A stretch of 64,000 nucleotides of DNA from Trichopria drosophilae (lineage: Eukaryota > Arthropoda > Insecta > Hymenoptera > Diapriidae): the NCBI GenBank assembly GCA_030407085.1, contig CM059587.1, positions 41,147,001-41,211,000 on the forward strand. Reading direction: 5' to 3'. The translations under genes and the position numbers were made by a program. Below, one piece after another: positions 48,400 through 60,255 of this stretch; positions within the stretch are counted from its first letter, which is position 1; each line of letters begins with the position of its first letter. Under the pieces are notes generated by a model, which saw nothing but the letters and a program-made list of their open reading frames with translations, had not been told where the DNA came from and did no database searches.

Positions 48400-51300
48400 C
48401 TAAAACGAATAAAATAAATTATTTTCCCCTTAAAAAAGTATCACACCTTTTATAGATTTTAGTGTACAAGAATTCAATATAAGATTTAAGTACCTTGAGA
48501 ATACTAATGATCTTTTTTTCATACTCGTTGGTCAACCTATATTTCGACTTTTCCAATTTTTGCAAACTTCTTTTCAGTGCTGAAATTTTCTGCAATAGAC
48601 TTTCATTTTCTTTGTGTGTAGTAATCTCAAGCTTTGCCCTCATCTTTTTGAACTCCTCCTTCATCGATTCGTATTGTTCAGCCATGAATGACTGAAGTTT
48701 GCATTCCTAAAATCAATTCTTTTTTGTTTTTCTGCCAACATAACTTTATGCTTTTATAAAATTAAAATTAAGGGCTTTATGTACAATCGATCGAAATTAA
48801 ACAAAAAAATTAAATGTACGTCGTGATCCTTCGTGTCTAAAATCTGCTGCAGGTCGGCCAGTTGATTTTTCAAAGATTTGATTTCATCCTGTTTCTCTTC
48901 CAGCTCTAACTCTTGTTGTCTTATAATTTCATTCTGTTTTACCAAACTTTTGGATTTTTCTTCGAGCGATGATTCGTATTGTTGACACATCATTTGAAAC
49001 TTTTGAGCCCAATCATTTTCTATCGTTTGAATTTTAGCGTCCTGTTGACCGAAAAATTTAGCTATTAAAACAAAAAATAAACATATGAATGTAATTATGA
49101 TATAACTATTTAATAAATGTAAAAAATAAATATATTTGTTAGATAAAAACGATATGTAAGTCTACATCAAATAAGATCTTAGCCAATATAAAATCAATAT
49201 TTCAATAACCTCTCATATTTTTGGATAATTTTTGCAAGAGATATAAGTATATCAATCAAAAACATGAATGTAAGTTCAACAAAATTAAATAAGTTCTAGT
49301 ACTTGATCCAATAATTTTTTCCAAATATTTCGGAAATTCTGAAAGTATTACGCATACTACAAAAAAAACAAAGTGGACATCCCATTTCCATCTATCTTTC
49401 ACTTTTTTATTCAAATTTTTACATTCCAATTTGAAGTAAGTGAATCCCAAATTTGTGACTTGCAGAACAGAAATAATAATAGTTAATACTTTTAAAAATA
49501 TGAATTACATCCCGCTGAATGTTTTACCATTAAAAACAATGAAGAAACGAGATACGAAAATGATAAAAAAATAATTAACAACACTAATTCGCGTACTTTT
49601 TCGCGGGTTATATCTTCGAGTTTTTGCTTCACGCAGGCCAAATTGTTGTCCAAAATGTCGTTCTTACTCTGAGCGTTCTGCAGCCTTAATTTCATTTTGT
49701 TGAATTGTTCCGTCATCGTGGTACGATATTTGTCAACGATTTCCTTATGATTTTTCTCCAAAACTTCTTTCATAGCTTCCACTTCTGTCAGTCTTAGAAA
49801 AATGTTTTAAATTATAATTTAAATATCGAAAAACTTCTTTCTATTTAGATATAATATAAAAAAAAACTCGTTGACTTCGAGGAACCGTTCGGGTATTCAA
49901 AACTGTTTTAATCTCGTTTTGATATTGTGAAAATTTGTATTCAAACGTAAATCAGCATATCAATTTGTAAACCTTTCACTGGAATAAACTAAGTATTTTT
50001 AGTTTTGGTATTCAATTCTAAATATTTATTAAAATATGTCACTTATTTAAGTGCAAATGTCTTTAATAGTGAGTTTTAAATTATAAAGTGTAGTTTTTCA
50101 CTTTATAAGGACGTGAAAAGTATCTAAGGCTTGAACTTAAAAGTAAAAAGGAATACAAATATGGTATTTCGTTACCAAATGCGACATTTGGAGTGTCGAG
50201 TTGAACAATAAGAAATTGTACAAAAACAGAATTTATTCCAGCAAGAGATTTTAATTAAGACGAAAACAACGTTTAGAGCCAACAAAATAGTTTGCACACC
50301 AAAAATGGGTTTAACAATTTACAACTTCTAACCATCCGAGGGTCAAAATTCAGAATAAAAAAGGTCAGCCATACTAATGGGCGAGCAAAACAAATTTTTG
50401 AACAAGAATGGTGTTCTCACTTTCAACTTTTACAGTTTACATTTTTTTTCATTTCATACCAAAAGAGGCCCAGAAAATGATCAAAAATACCTGTGCACCT
50501 TATCAATGTTAAAATTAAAGTCCCGAAACTAAATGGATGTTGTTCCAGATAAAATGAGCCAGAAATAAATTACACATTTACGATGTCCAAAATGTTCAAT
50601 AAGGTTCAATAAGGGACGTTCGATTGGACTCCTGTCTTTTTAATTGTACAAGTATTATTTTTTGTATTTTAACTGTTTGGGCATCTTTTGGGTATTAAAT
50701 TAGAAAATCGTCAAGTGCATAATAAGGTTACAGGCCAACATATTATTGGCTTCGTTTAAAAAAATCACAATGGACCCTGAAACTGCAATATACAATCTTT
50801 AGATGATTGTTTAAAAAAACATAATTTGACCATTTGTTATTATAATATTATAAACTAACCTTTAATATGTTAAAAACTTACTTAGTTTTTAATGTAGTCA
50901 CTTCTGAAGCCAGACCTTTTACATTCGTATATACACGTGGAGATTCATCACTATTGACGTTTTGATATTTTTTAACTTGTTCGTTTAATCTCTCATTGTG
51001 AGATTGCAATTCATTTACAACCGTAATTAACGTGTCAATTCGTTCTTTATAAGTTTCTAGTACATTCTGATCTTGTTTCGGTGTGTCCCGAAAATGAACA
51101 TTCGGTGCTGTTCTAGGTTTCCTGCGGGCACATTGTGGAGGACTGGATGATTCCGTCTCACAGGGTTTCCATGTTACAGTCCTTCGATTTCCCGCTAATT
51201 ATTAAATTATTCATTTCAAAACTATATAATTCGGTTTTTTGACATGTACCCAAATGAGTACGTACATTCTTTAAGTCAATAATAAATTTGCGAGCAATCA

Positions 51301-54300
51301 ATCTGGAATTTATTGAATAAAGATGCAAACGCATGTCCCTTCAAATATTCTTCAAAAACGATCTATATAAACGACTTAATTTCTTAAAATTTACTTTTTC
51401 AACGATCGAGAATTAAAACATACACTAAGATAAGATAAGATAAGAAAATCATTCTTTCAAATTTTCTTTTTGCACTTAAACTGTAAGAAAATATATATTA
51501 TTAACAGTTTCCTGCGAAGTTCGAACTGGTTATGCACAACTTTCTTTACGCCATTATTTTAAAAAATTTGTTTACAAATACCGTGTTATTATTTATAATT
51601 AAAATGATAACTTCTTTAGTTTCAAGGCATTTATAGTAAATAAATATTAACGTATATAATGACTGACATATTATGAAATAAATATTCTTTAGTTTAATTA
51701 TTGACATATTCACTATCTGGAAACATATGACAAAAATTATTACGATGTATTTTGAACCGCTGAATATGAATCTAGAATCACAAAATCAAGGTTCTTGCAC
51801 CAACTTCAAATACAACTTTTGTAACAAAAAGGCTGTAAAAAGAACTGACATGTATCTGGTAGGGGTCACATAACTCGTATGTATTTTGCTGAAAACGATT
51901 CTGAAATAAAAATAAAAGGACGTACCTTAATTTTCAGAGAAAACCTAAAAAATCGTATTTGTAATACACTCGAAATAAAGTCAAACATTAATAACAGGCC
52001 TACAAAGTGTGTGGTGCTGGGTATTGGCCCCTACTATTTCGATGTATTTTGATCCGTTGAACACAAATCTACGTACGAAAATGTATGTACGGGGGCTAAT
52101 TTCAGAGATATCCTCAAAAAGCGTTTTTTAGTGTTAAAGGCTTCTACAAAAAAGCATATGATTAATATCAAGTTGAGACCGTAGTAGTCTCATGTACTGT
52201 GTTGACATGATTTTTATAACAAAAATTGCTATTTGTGGGGTACTTACGCTTCTACAACGAAAAAACTGATTAAAAAGTTACGCAGAAGCTGAATTTCACT
52301 ATGTTCTCCATAATAATGTTGACTAAAAGATCACTGCAATTTTATGGAGCAATATTAAAAATAACAAACCAAATATCGTGGTCAAATTTATAAAAAAATG
52401 ACAAACTTATGTTCAACTTCATTTTCTCATGTTTTTGGGTCCCTGCTCTCGGCGTTACCCAGAATCAACGACATGGACGTGACAGCTACTTGATTCCTTT
52501 GGAGTGCTTTTTAATTGTGAGTCCCTTGCCTCTCACATGTCAAGTCAAGTCCATAACCATAATGGATTGTGTTTTCTGATGTGTTTTTCTTCGAATGAGC
52601 TTCGTAAAGGATTTCTCTGACGTTTCCGTCCATTCGGACGTGCTTCTCTCTTTAGGTTCCAGCAATTCTAGCTCCGACGTTTTTTGTATTCATGTTGTTT
52701 ATTTAGTAGCGCCACCGTTTTATTTATTCATAAATGCGCTTTAAAATCTTTAAATAGTTTTACAATTTTGTAATTTCTTACATTTTTTGTTCAATATCTT
52801 TTGTCCTTTTTCATTGCATTTTCTGTATTCTTAAACTGCGTCATAATATGTAAGTACATTTGTTAAAATTATTGTTATAGAAATCTGAATAATATTGCAT
52901 TAGGACCTAATGTCCATGGCTATAATAAACGCATAAACAAACAATAGTTGGCCTTCATATTAATGTCCTATCTTCCTTCATATCTTCGTTCAATTTCTTA
53001 TACCTAACCTTTTTTCCGTATATAGCTCGAACCGACAATCGTAAGTAGTAACAGACAGTTTTTTTGAGATTATCTGTTGCTAACAATGTTGTAGGTATTG
53101 GAAATATGTTTCATTTGAGCTAGAACCTTCTCAAATTTCTCTTCCCCCTCTTCAGTAAAGTCCGGATCAAATTTTCGAGGCCAAATTACAAGAGCGTATT
53201 TTTTACAGGCCACAAATTCGTAAAGTAAAATTTCAAGACAATGGTTTTGTGGCAAAAATGAATGCTCTGGAAAAAAATACGTCGATTAGTTTTAAAGATA
53301 GTGTAACTACTTGATATTATGCTCTTTTTGATAAGCTTTTATCACTAAAAACCTGATTTTTTTTTTTTTTTTATTAATTAATTAACGGGCGGAATCGCCC
53401 TTTTTACTAAATTGTTGCCTTATTATTTCACTGTATGATTTTTTGCGAGAGCTGCAGATCGACTTAGACAGATGGCGCCGTACTTCACATTTGTGTATGA
53501 AATGTAGGACTGCAGAAACCTACACCAAGTACAGCGGCGGTCATGAATGGATTTCCGCCAGATAAACAATACTTTCGAAACGTAAACACAAACAACGTGG
53601 CTCGTCTTACCAACAGCGAGCTGCTGCTTGGAAACGAAATCGAAAAATTGTTCACCAGACGGGGATCGAACTCACGACCTACGACTTCGTAGTCCAGAGC
53701 GTTAACCGCCTGAGCCACGAAGCCGAATAGATTTAAATTTTTTTTTTATATTATCTTAACCCCTATCTCTATTTTTTATTGAAGATTCATCTTCCACGCA
53801 TCAAAATACGTCGGAATAGTGGGGCCTGCACAACACACTTTTTTTTTGTGGGCCTGTGTAATTTATTAACCAAATCCAAGACGTCAGAGATTGGCACTGT
53901 CCACTTAAATTGTCAGACAAAGTGATATTCTTCATCCAAAATTTGTTAACTATTTGTACACCAAAAGTTAGCTGTAGAATATCAGTCAATAGTCTAGGAG
54001 CAAAATACCAATTCGAATGTAAGACTCCCAACTTTTTTGTCAGACAACTCATTTTTTTTCGTTGGAATATTTTAAAAAATCAGCACGAAGGAAATAGTCA
54101 GTGTCTTTATAAATAACTTGCATATTCCAAACGATACAAATTCTAAAATTTCGGGCCAAAAGTGTCAGACATGACCATAATAACACAAAAAAAATTTTGG
54201 GTGTAAGAAAATCAGTCACCTAATATTACGTCAGCTTCTGAACAATACGACTGCGTACACGTCTATCATCTATCATTCTTCACTGAAAGTAATGTAAGGC

Positions 54301-55333
54301 TGTGTTAGTCAGACGTATGTCTGAATTAACCAGACCTATCCTTGAATTAGCCATATTTCTGGGTAATTCAGGCCTACGTCTGCTTAACACAGCCATTCAC
54401 TACTTTCAGTGTTTGTAATGAAATTTTCTGCGATGAAATTCTACTGCGAAAAAAACGCATTCGTTGTCAAAATTAAATGTTTTTGAAAATTATACAAAGA
54501 CCGAATTCTCGACATTTTGGGAAGACTAAAAGAACCGAGAGGATTACACGGGTTTTAAAATGACTATATCAATTTAAAATTTGCATGCAATATTACAACT
54601 ATATATTCGAATAGTAATGATGGCGGTAATACCCGATGATCGCTGTGTCGTTCTTGTCCCCGATTTCCACCTAATTGTTGGTGATCCAGTCGACAAAGTC
54701 ATTTCGTCGGAGAGGTCACTACACGAAGAACTTGCCGTTACCTACATATTGTTTCTCTTTATTCTTCTTATCATGATATGCAATTATTAAAAAATAAAAT
54801 TTAGTTGAAAACTACAACATTCTGTTTATTAATCCACAAGATTATCATTAATATTAATCGAACAACATTTCTCAACAAAAATCGGACAAAAATGTAGAAA
54901 TGATTTAGCATACAAAAATTCTTAGAAGTTATTGAGTTTCATATTCTCAATAAAACTGGACTTACTAAGACTTCTAAACCTTATGGATATAAGGAACTGT
55001 TACCTTAAATTGTAACATCATATCCCATTTTTTCATTACCTGACGATGGCAGCACTTTGATATGGGAGGCAGGGGTCCGCTGGCTGGGGGTTTTCCGAAA
55101 ACTCCTTTTACAGCGCCACTTTGAAGTTGAGACATCAAGTCCAATAAATACTTATTCCTTAAAGTTCGCTGATTAATAGCTCGATTCAACTTGTCAAGCC
55201 ATAAACGACACATATGGGCCTGATTCGCACTCGAAATACTCAAAATGTGGGGCCTGACTCGAGCCAAAGTCTCTTTGTACGTCTGGTCCAGTTTCAACGC
55301 CTCTTGTTCATCCTGTTCTTTCGCTCGTGACAT
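48223..55333 (-). CDS. CEP112-like centrosomal coiled-coil protein (gene span, incomplete)
   Basis: Seven phase-checked exons give about 540 residues. The N-terminus (exon 55004-55333) matches the DUF4485 domain of centrosomal protein CEP112: a helical start, RVRPHILSI, then CRLWLDKLNR, NKYLLDLMSQLQSGAV, ending with KPPASGPLPPI. After a linker exon, the exons from 51194 to 48223 encode nearly continuous heptad-rich coiled coil. A centrosome/spindle-pole structural role is inferred from the family. The start at 55333 is chosen because DUF4485 begins just after it and an acceptor (CACTTCAG) lies 15 bp upstream, indicating a spliced 5'UTR. Exon 53085-53264 ends in phase 0 but exon 50882-51194 needs one extra base, so at least one exon in between is unseen. 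The 3' end is open (candidate 46406-46453). Confidence 0.75.
48494..48706 (-). CDS. CEP112-like coiled-coil exon
   Basis: ECKLQSFMAEQYESMKEEFK to YEKKIISILK, 71 codons in phase 0. Acceptor GATTTTAG, donor AAG|GTACTT. Charged heptads throughout. Confidence 0.85.
48820..49041 (-). CDS. CEP112-like coiled-coil exon
   Basis: DAKIQTIENDWAQKFQMMCQ through LELEEKQDEIKSLKNQLADL to TKDHD, 74 codons in phase 0. Strong coiled coil rich in Glu, Lys and Gln. Acceptor CAACAG, donor GAC|GTACAT. Confidence 0.85.
49597..49792 (-). CDS. CEP112-like coiled-coil exon
   Basis: LTEVEAMKEVLEKNHKEIVD to NLACVKQKLEDITREK, 65 codons after one base completing a lysine codon. Continuous heptads. Donor AAA|GTACGC in phase 0. 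Confidence 0.8.
50882..51194 (-). CDS. CEP112-like coiled-coil exon
   Basis: Reads GNRRTVTWKPCETESSSPPQ, a proline/serine linker, then QNVLETYKERIDTLITVVNE, where heptads begin, ending EVTTLKT plus two bases. Acceptor ATTATTAG, donor AA|GTAAGT. Confidence 0.75.
51195..52435. other. AT-rich intron of the CEP112-like gene
   Basis: Should contain or precede a missing exon that corrects the phase between coding exon 2 and the exon at 50882-51194, but I could not find it. A short (ATAAG)n run lies at about 51427-51445. Confidence 0.4.
52436..52700. repeat. GC-richer block of unknown origin
   Basis: Composition differs from the surrounding intron. No frame is convincing on either strand. It adjoins a LINE-type tail and is probably part of the same or another old retroelement. 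Confidence 0.3.
52701..52950 (+). mobile_element. Probable LINE 3' tail
   Basis: Ends with TAGGACCTAATGTCCATGGC and then ATAATAAA, closely echoing the GGACTTATTGTCC...AATAAATAAA tail of the LINE at 17780-19302. No reverse transcriptase remains. Orientation is plus, inside an intron of the minus-strand CEP112-like gene. Confidence 0.35.
53085..53264 (-). CDS. CEP112-like exon 2 (coding)
   Basis: 60 codons: HSFLPQNHCLEILLYEFVAC through WPRKFDPDFTEEGEEKFEKV to NTYNI. Acceptor TTCCAGAG, phase 0 in and out. The donor ATT|GTTAGC is weak, and GAAG|GTTCTA is an in-phase alternative. It is separated from exon 1 by an intron that holds a SINE and a MITE. Confidence 0.65.
53356..53728 (-). mobile_element. 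tRNA-derived SINE with poly(A) tail
   Basis: On the minus strand the element starts GGCTTCGTGGCTCAGGCGGT. It contains an A-box (TGGCTCAGGCGG, 53706-53717) and B-box (GAGTTCGATCC, 53663-53673) at tRNA spacing, continues for about 280 bp of non-tRNA body, and ends in an A-run (T-run at 53357-53372 on the plus strand). These are the hallmarks of an RNA polymerase III SINE. The anticodon arm is imperfect, so it is not a functional tRNA gene. It lies in the CEP112-like intron, in the gene's sense orientation. Confidence 0.82.
54281..54411. mobile_element. 131-bp palindromic MITE
   Basis: Left arm 54281-54328 (CACTGAAAGTAATGTAAGGC, then TGTGTTAGTCAGACGTATGT) and right arm 54364-54411 are about 48-bp inverted copies with few mismatches. 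The 35-bp centre carries a diverged copy of the same CAGAC/CTGAATTA words. Confidence 0.75.
55004..55333 (-). CDS. CEP112-like exon 1 (coding): DUF4485 domain
   Basis: 110 codons from MSRAKEQDEQEALKLDQ to KKWDMMLQFK, donor AAG|GTAACA in phase 0. Contains the aligned DUF4485 hallmarks: hydrophobic PHIL, CRLWLDKL, the basic RNKYLLDL helix and the GPLPPI turn. Confidence 0.8.
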
Positions 55334-55348
55334 TTTCTCCTCACATAT

Positions 55349-56692
55349 CTGAAGTGTTCGGTATTTAAAATCCAATTTATGCACTTTACGTTTTCATAAA
55401 ATAACCTTCAAACACAATAGACGAAGGTGTACGAAACGTATTAAAAATATTAGAAAACCTTTCTGTCAGCTCCACGATCACTCTCGCTCGTCCATTATTG
55501 CAGATTTTGCTGGGGAATTATCAAATGGAGGAACCTGAGACAATGTGTAGATTCATCCTCTTGTGCAACTCTACCACTGACAACCGAATTTACTAACATA
55601 GGTTAGATTGAAATTCGATATGCCACGAAACTCAAGTGAACAATACGAAAAATAATCTTTTGGAAGGATTAAATGCGCTTTTCACTCAGACTTGACATTG
55701 TATGAGAAACAATTATAAGTTACAGATTTCTTTGTATTTTAGTACTCTCTCTTTGCAGGTGTTATTAGAGCATGCCAAAAAAATTGTTCAAACTCAGGTC
55801 ACTCAGCAAATGAGAATTGTCTCGTAGTATTCTATCAAATTCCTTCATGCACCACATTTCATAAAAAGAATGCAAATATGCCATCTTACAAACGACTATA
55901 AATTTATTGATCTTTTATACTGACAAAAAATGTAAAGGTTTCAATGAAATTTGCTTAATTCAAGTACTACAATTAACTCTTGAATTGTACTGAATAATTT
56001 TTTAAGCACTCATAGCGATCACAAGTATTCACATTGTTGCTTTAAATTGAGCTTCGGTTGAAGTCACTACCATAAAAATGTACAAAGTTGTGGCGATTTT
56101 GAAATGATGTTCTTAGTTATCAGTAAAGAAAATCGGTAATAAAATTAATACTTTTTTGGCCAACATTGAAATTAAAAGCTATCCTTTTGCAATTTATTTT
56201 ATTTAGGTACCAATAATAGGTTTAACAAGTTTTAGACATCCAGGCCGAAAAGGGCTTGATATACTTTTGAAAAATAAATTTGAATGTCATACAAAAATTA
56301 GCTATTATTAAAAAATCTGCAAAACTAACGAAAGAAACTCAAGAATACGGAAAAGCTGATGTTTTTATGCTGAACATAAAAAATATTCATTTTTTAATTA
56401 CTTTCGTACGATGAGTAATGACTGAATTATTACCATTTGAAGGTGACAACTATGCACAGTGACCCTCTTTCCTGAGCCCTTCAAAAGTGTGTCAATAAAA
56501 ATGGACGATCTATACAAAAATGGAAATGACAGGAGTCAAAGAGCTTGGAATGCTGAACAAAATGCTGTTTAGAGCGATTGTTTATCTTTAATATTGAAGA
56601 AGTTATCGGGAAAAAACCGAACGCATTTTTCGGTTCAGTTTTCGAAGCCAGTAAATTACCGTTGTACTTAGAATAGTATTTAACTTTCTAAA
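55349..56692. other. Region upstream of the CEP112-like start
   Basis: A GC-richer patch at about 55450-55600 could be the promoter and non-coding first exon (ACAGAAAG|GTTTTC near 55461 as donor, minus strand). The remainder is AT-rich without supported features. Confidence 0.35.
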
Positions 56693-57780
56693 CCCTTTTA
56701 CTGGCCGAAGGTTCTGGGCAATCCACCAGAAAAAGTGAGAGTACTTTTAAGCATTCTCGGGATCGCTGATTACGAATCCGAGGTCAGATTTGAAAAATTT
56801 AAAACGGCGGCTTCAATATGGCAACCGTCGAACTGAAAATTTCAATTTTTTGAAACATAAAAAATATTACCATATTCTACGCAAAATTCTGAATAAAAAA
56901 TGTCTCTTGCGATTTTTGTCTAAATTGCATACATTGCGAGGAAAAAATTCCAATAGATCGCTTAGAATTCACATAGATTGAAAGGTTTTTTGACGGGCAT
57001 ATCTGTTAGTTTCATCAACAATTTCTTGCATAAATTTTTCTGTGAATATTTGAAAAAAAATGAATCCTTCACTATTTTTTTTAGGAACAGAAAGTATATT
57101 GATCGTAGGAGATTGTTCAAAATCGTGTTCGACAGCAAATTTGTCTGTATTTTGAGACCATTCAGAAGTTGAATCAACATTTTCTTGCAGGACCAAGTCA
57201 TCATCAGCTGAATCCACATCTGAATCCTCATCATAATCTGAATCATCGTCCACAATCAGAATTTTCAGGTTCCAAGGGTAAATTGTCTTTACCGACAAAT
57301 TTTTTAGGCATTAACAAATGAAGTAATTACTGATAAATACTTATACACACATATATTTATCGTAATATATATTACCACGTAAATACGAATAGATATAAGT
57401 TCCGTAAGAATGATATAAATATCCGCAGTAAAAAAGATGCATGAGAGACAGCACATATGTATTTTCCAGAAAACAACTTCGCTTGCGAGAAACGAACTTT
57501 CAGTGAAGACTGAAAAATTCCCCATTTTTTACTGTGGAATGTATGCAATTTAGGCAAAAATCACAAGAGACATTTTTTACTCAGAATTTCGTGTAGAATA
57601 TGGTAATATTTTTTATGTTTCAAAAAACTGAAATTTTCAGTTCGACGGTCGCCATATTGAAGCCGCCATTTTGAATTTTTCAAATCTGACCTCTGATTCG
57701 TAATCAGCGACCCCGAGAATGTTTAAAAGTACTGTCACTTTTTCTGATGTATTGCCCAAAACCTTCGGCCTGTAAAAGGG
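56693..57780. mobile_element. piggyBac-like palindromic element, 1088 bp, with transposase remnant
   Basis: The right end AAAAGGG abuts TTAA (57781-57784). The left end CCCTTTTACTGGCCGAAGG is preceded by TAAA, one base off TTAA. Arms of about 270 bp (56693-56962 and 57510-57780) are close inverted copies and carry the shared internal phrase twice, once per arm. The asymmetric middle encodes part of a piggyBac-type transposase on the minus strand. This ties the whole family of TTAA palindromes in the window to piggyBac. Confidence 0.85.
56969..57298 (-). pseudogene. N-terminal piggyBac-like transposase fragment, 109 codons
   Basis: An acidic, low-complexity start (DDDSDYDEDSDVDSADDD), typical of piggyBac transposase N-termini, is followed by FIFFQIFTEKFMQEIVDETN and RYARQK. 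This matches the family's helical motif F-x-L/F-F...I-V-x-x-T-N-x-Y-A before the catalytic core. The frame then runs into the left inverted repeat and stops, so the DDD catalytic domain is absent. A non-functional remnant. Confidence 0.7.
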
Positions 57781-57822
57781 TTAACTAAATTACTTAATTA
57801 CCTTAACTTAATTAACTTGTTG

Positions 57823-58003
57823 ATTTCAATCGAATACACGCCCATACCTAGAATTTTACAATTATTTTCGATCGGGGTGGTTTTTTTGGGGTTGCAAATA
57901 TTTAATAGATGATTAGTTAAGTCTCTTAATAAATATATTATAAATATTTTAAGATGATTTCAATCGAATACACGCCCGAATCCAGAATTTTACAATTATT
58001 TTC
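57823..58003 (+). repeat. Direct repeat of ~48 bp
   Basis: GATTTCAATCGAATACACGC followed by AGAATTTTACAATTATTTTC occurs at 57823-57870 and 57956-58003, about 133 bp apart, with few differences. It may be a tandem unit or the flanks of an insertion. Confidence 0.6.
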
Positions 58004-58159
58004 AAATAAGGGTACTTTTCACCCTTTAAAAATCAAAAGCAACCCTTGACAAACGGTCCACTTTGAAGTAGAGGGTGAGTAGAGACTGAATCCAAATTTG
58101 CAGGAAAATCGGTCTTGCTTGAAAGAATTTCACAGTTTTTCCGTATTTCCTCTCCAGTG

Positions 58160-58670
58160 GATTAAAAGAATTGTGAAAAAACGCTCATGTAACCTCATTT
58201 TTCTCGAAAATGCAGTACGACGCGAATATGCTGATAGCGCCGTCGTTTTCAGCATAAAAAATACTTGGGAAATGATGCTGCGATTGACCAAAGTAAATTC
58301 TTTTTTGCTACAAAGACAACAGAAATATAGTAGAACTTCACTTTATTGTCCTTCACTTTTTAGCGCCTTCAGATTATTAGCAAGATTCCCTTCACGTATT
58401 TAGCGCAGGTAAGGTGAGTTCTTCTTCTCTCTTTCGTAATTCCAGTGCCGTGCCTATTGGGATAGGCGGTACGGCTGGAAGGTGCGCAAGAAACGATGCG
58501 CATTTGTCGGACAACAAAGTCAAAAGTGAAACCCCGAGTAGGGACAATAAAGTGAAGTTCTACTGTAGTGCCAAAAACGCACTTTTATCCTCTTAACCTC
58601 ACTTTTCTTGAAAATGCGATACGATAGAAAGTCTACCAGCGACAGCTTTTTTAGCACGAACAATTCCGTC
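58160..58670 (+). repeat. Diverged direct repeats flanking the pogo-type MITE
   Basis: AAAACGCTCATGTAACCTCA, then TTTTTCTCGAAAATGC, near 58178-58215 resembles AAAACGCACTTTTATCCTCT, then AACCTCACTTTTCTTGAAAA, near 58574-58614. Both continue with (A/C)GATA/GACG and an AGCG(A/C)C...TTTT...AGCA motif. Confidence 0.4.
58328..58565. mobile_element. pogo/Tigger-type MITE, 238 bp
   Basis: Ends TAGTAGAACTTCACTTTATT and (reverse strand) CAGTAGAACTTCACTTTATT are inverted repeats with the CAGTAGAAC-type start of pogo-like elements, flanked by TA on both sides (58326-58327 and 58566-58567). The interior contains a GC-rich hairpin (CCGTGCCTATTGGGATAGGC). No transposase. Confidence 0.7.
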
Positions 58671-58679
58671 GGAAACTCT

Positions 58680-59860
58680 AAGTGGCATTTCTTTCGCAGA
58701 AAAAAATTGGAATTTGCAGCACTGTGTAATATATGTGACGGTAAACAATGTCATGGACATGCAACATGGTTTTTGTTCTTTCCTTGAAATAAAACAATAT
58801 ATAATAAGAAAACCAAATGCATTAAAACGAACTTTAATTTCTATAGAACTGAATACTTTTGAATCAATCTTCATTCTTCATTAATTAAAAATAAATTCGA
58901 AAAACCTTTCGACTAAATAAACGATAGCTAGGAGTTTGAAGTGTAAGTTCAATCAAAAGTGTTTATATTTCAAATTCTATTAATTTACAACATTCTATTT
59001 CTCACTTTATACTACGTATTTTCTACGCATATCACTTACATTGTTTTGTACGTATTATACATGTAACATAATAATTATAAAATAATATCAACTAATACAA
59101 TTTACTTCAGAATTATTGTAGCAATATTAAAGATGATGTCGACTAAAAATCGGGCTTAATAAATTTAATTTCATTTTGAAAATGTTAGTGCATTTAATAA
59201 AATTTCAAAAATTCTTCGTGAACGTTTCAAATGACAATTTATTATCTTTCAAAATTTGTGTATTTTCTACACTGTAAAAAAAAATCGATGTCTATTGCAT
59301 AGACATTTTACATAAATAATCATAAACTACAACTAAAAATATTAGTTCACCATCATCTTTAATTTGCAATTTCTTTAAGTCTCGCTACTTCGTGTCATAT
59401 TTTTATCACATTTTACATGAGATTAATAACTATAGATATAATGAAAGGTGACGTTCAACCTAATTTTTTCTTTGGTAATACGATTTCTATATATCTATTG
59501 TACATTTACAATTATACAGGTATATGTCGCATAACCTCATTTTTGTCCATCATAATCACAAGTTTGTTGCGACAAGTTGTATCTGGGCAATCTAAAGAAA
59601 TTGTGTTCTACGGCCATAAACTGGCAGTCCATAAAATAAATGAAAGTGTAAATATTTTTGTTGATTATTGACAAAATAAATTAATTGAAGAAATTTTCCT
59701 AAAAACTGAAGATCTTGGATTTGTTTAATAAAAAAACTATACTTTACATTTATCAAATCAAGTCCTTAAAATATTGACAGACTTGTCTTTCTCAGACTTA
59801 TAACGACTTAGTCGCAGACTCTACTACGGATCAATATATTTTTTCAGTAATGACTACAAT
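58680..59860. other. AT-rich intergenic DNA
   Basis: Contains the downstream flank of the minus-strand gene ending at 59861. No further gene is supported. Confidence 0.5.
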
Positions 59861-60035
59861 TTACGGCCTATTCCTCATTTTGACGTAGCTCTCGACTGTT
59901 ATCTTCAGCTTCATCAGCTTTTTCTTCATTGGTTGGATATTCGTTCCCAGCCATTCATCCAGCATTGCCGGATAAAAAATTTGGTCCATTTGTACACGTA
60001 AATAATTTTCCATTGCTGACAATTCCAGTAACATG
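59861..60035 (-). CDS. Terminal coding exon of an unidentified minus-strand gene
   Basis: After one base completing an Asp codon the frame reads MLLELSAMENYLRVQMDQIF, then YPAMLDEWLGTN, ending VESYVKMRNRP and TAA at 59861-59863. The acceptor ATGAAATAG is modest, but the phase joins exactly with the exon at 60112-60198 to give PPFTDMLLELS. Amphipathic and helical in character. I do not recognise the family. Confidence 0.55.
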
Positions 60036-60111
60036 CTATTTCATGTGAAATTTTATATAAATTATTTACGTTACATAAATATGCTTTTTTATAATTAAAA
60101 TCAAAACTTAC

Positions 60112-60198
60112 TCTGTGAATGGCGGTACGAGGCTTTCTAACTGCATTGGATTTATGAAGTTGTTAGTAACCTGCCACGGGTTCAACCACGTTGATACT
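60112..60198 (-). CDS. Penultimate exon of the same unidentified gene
   Basis: VSTWLNPWQVTNNFINPMQL to ESLVPPFT plus two bases. Acceptor GTTACTTAG, donor AGA|GTAAGT (consensus). Upstream exons must lie beyond the nested transposons to the right. The palindromic element begins 58 bp upstream of this acceptor, so it occupies the preceding intron. Confidence 0.6.
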
Positions 60199-60255
60199 CT
60201 AAGTAACATACACAATAATTTCGTTACAGTGTAAAAGTGGACGGTTTCAACTTGA

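Noticed and set aside
53640..53728. Functional tRNA gene
   Set aside because: A and B boxes are good, but the anticodon arm does not fold correctly, and the sequence continues into a SINE body with a poly(A) tail.
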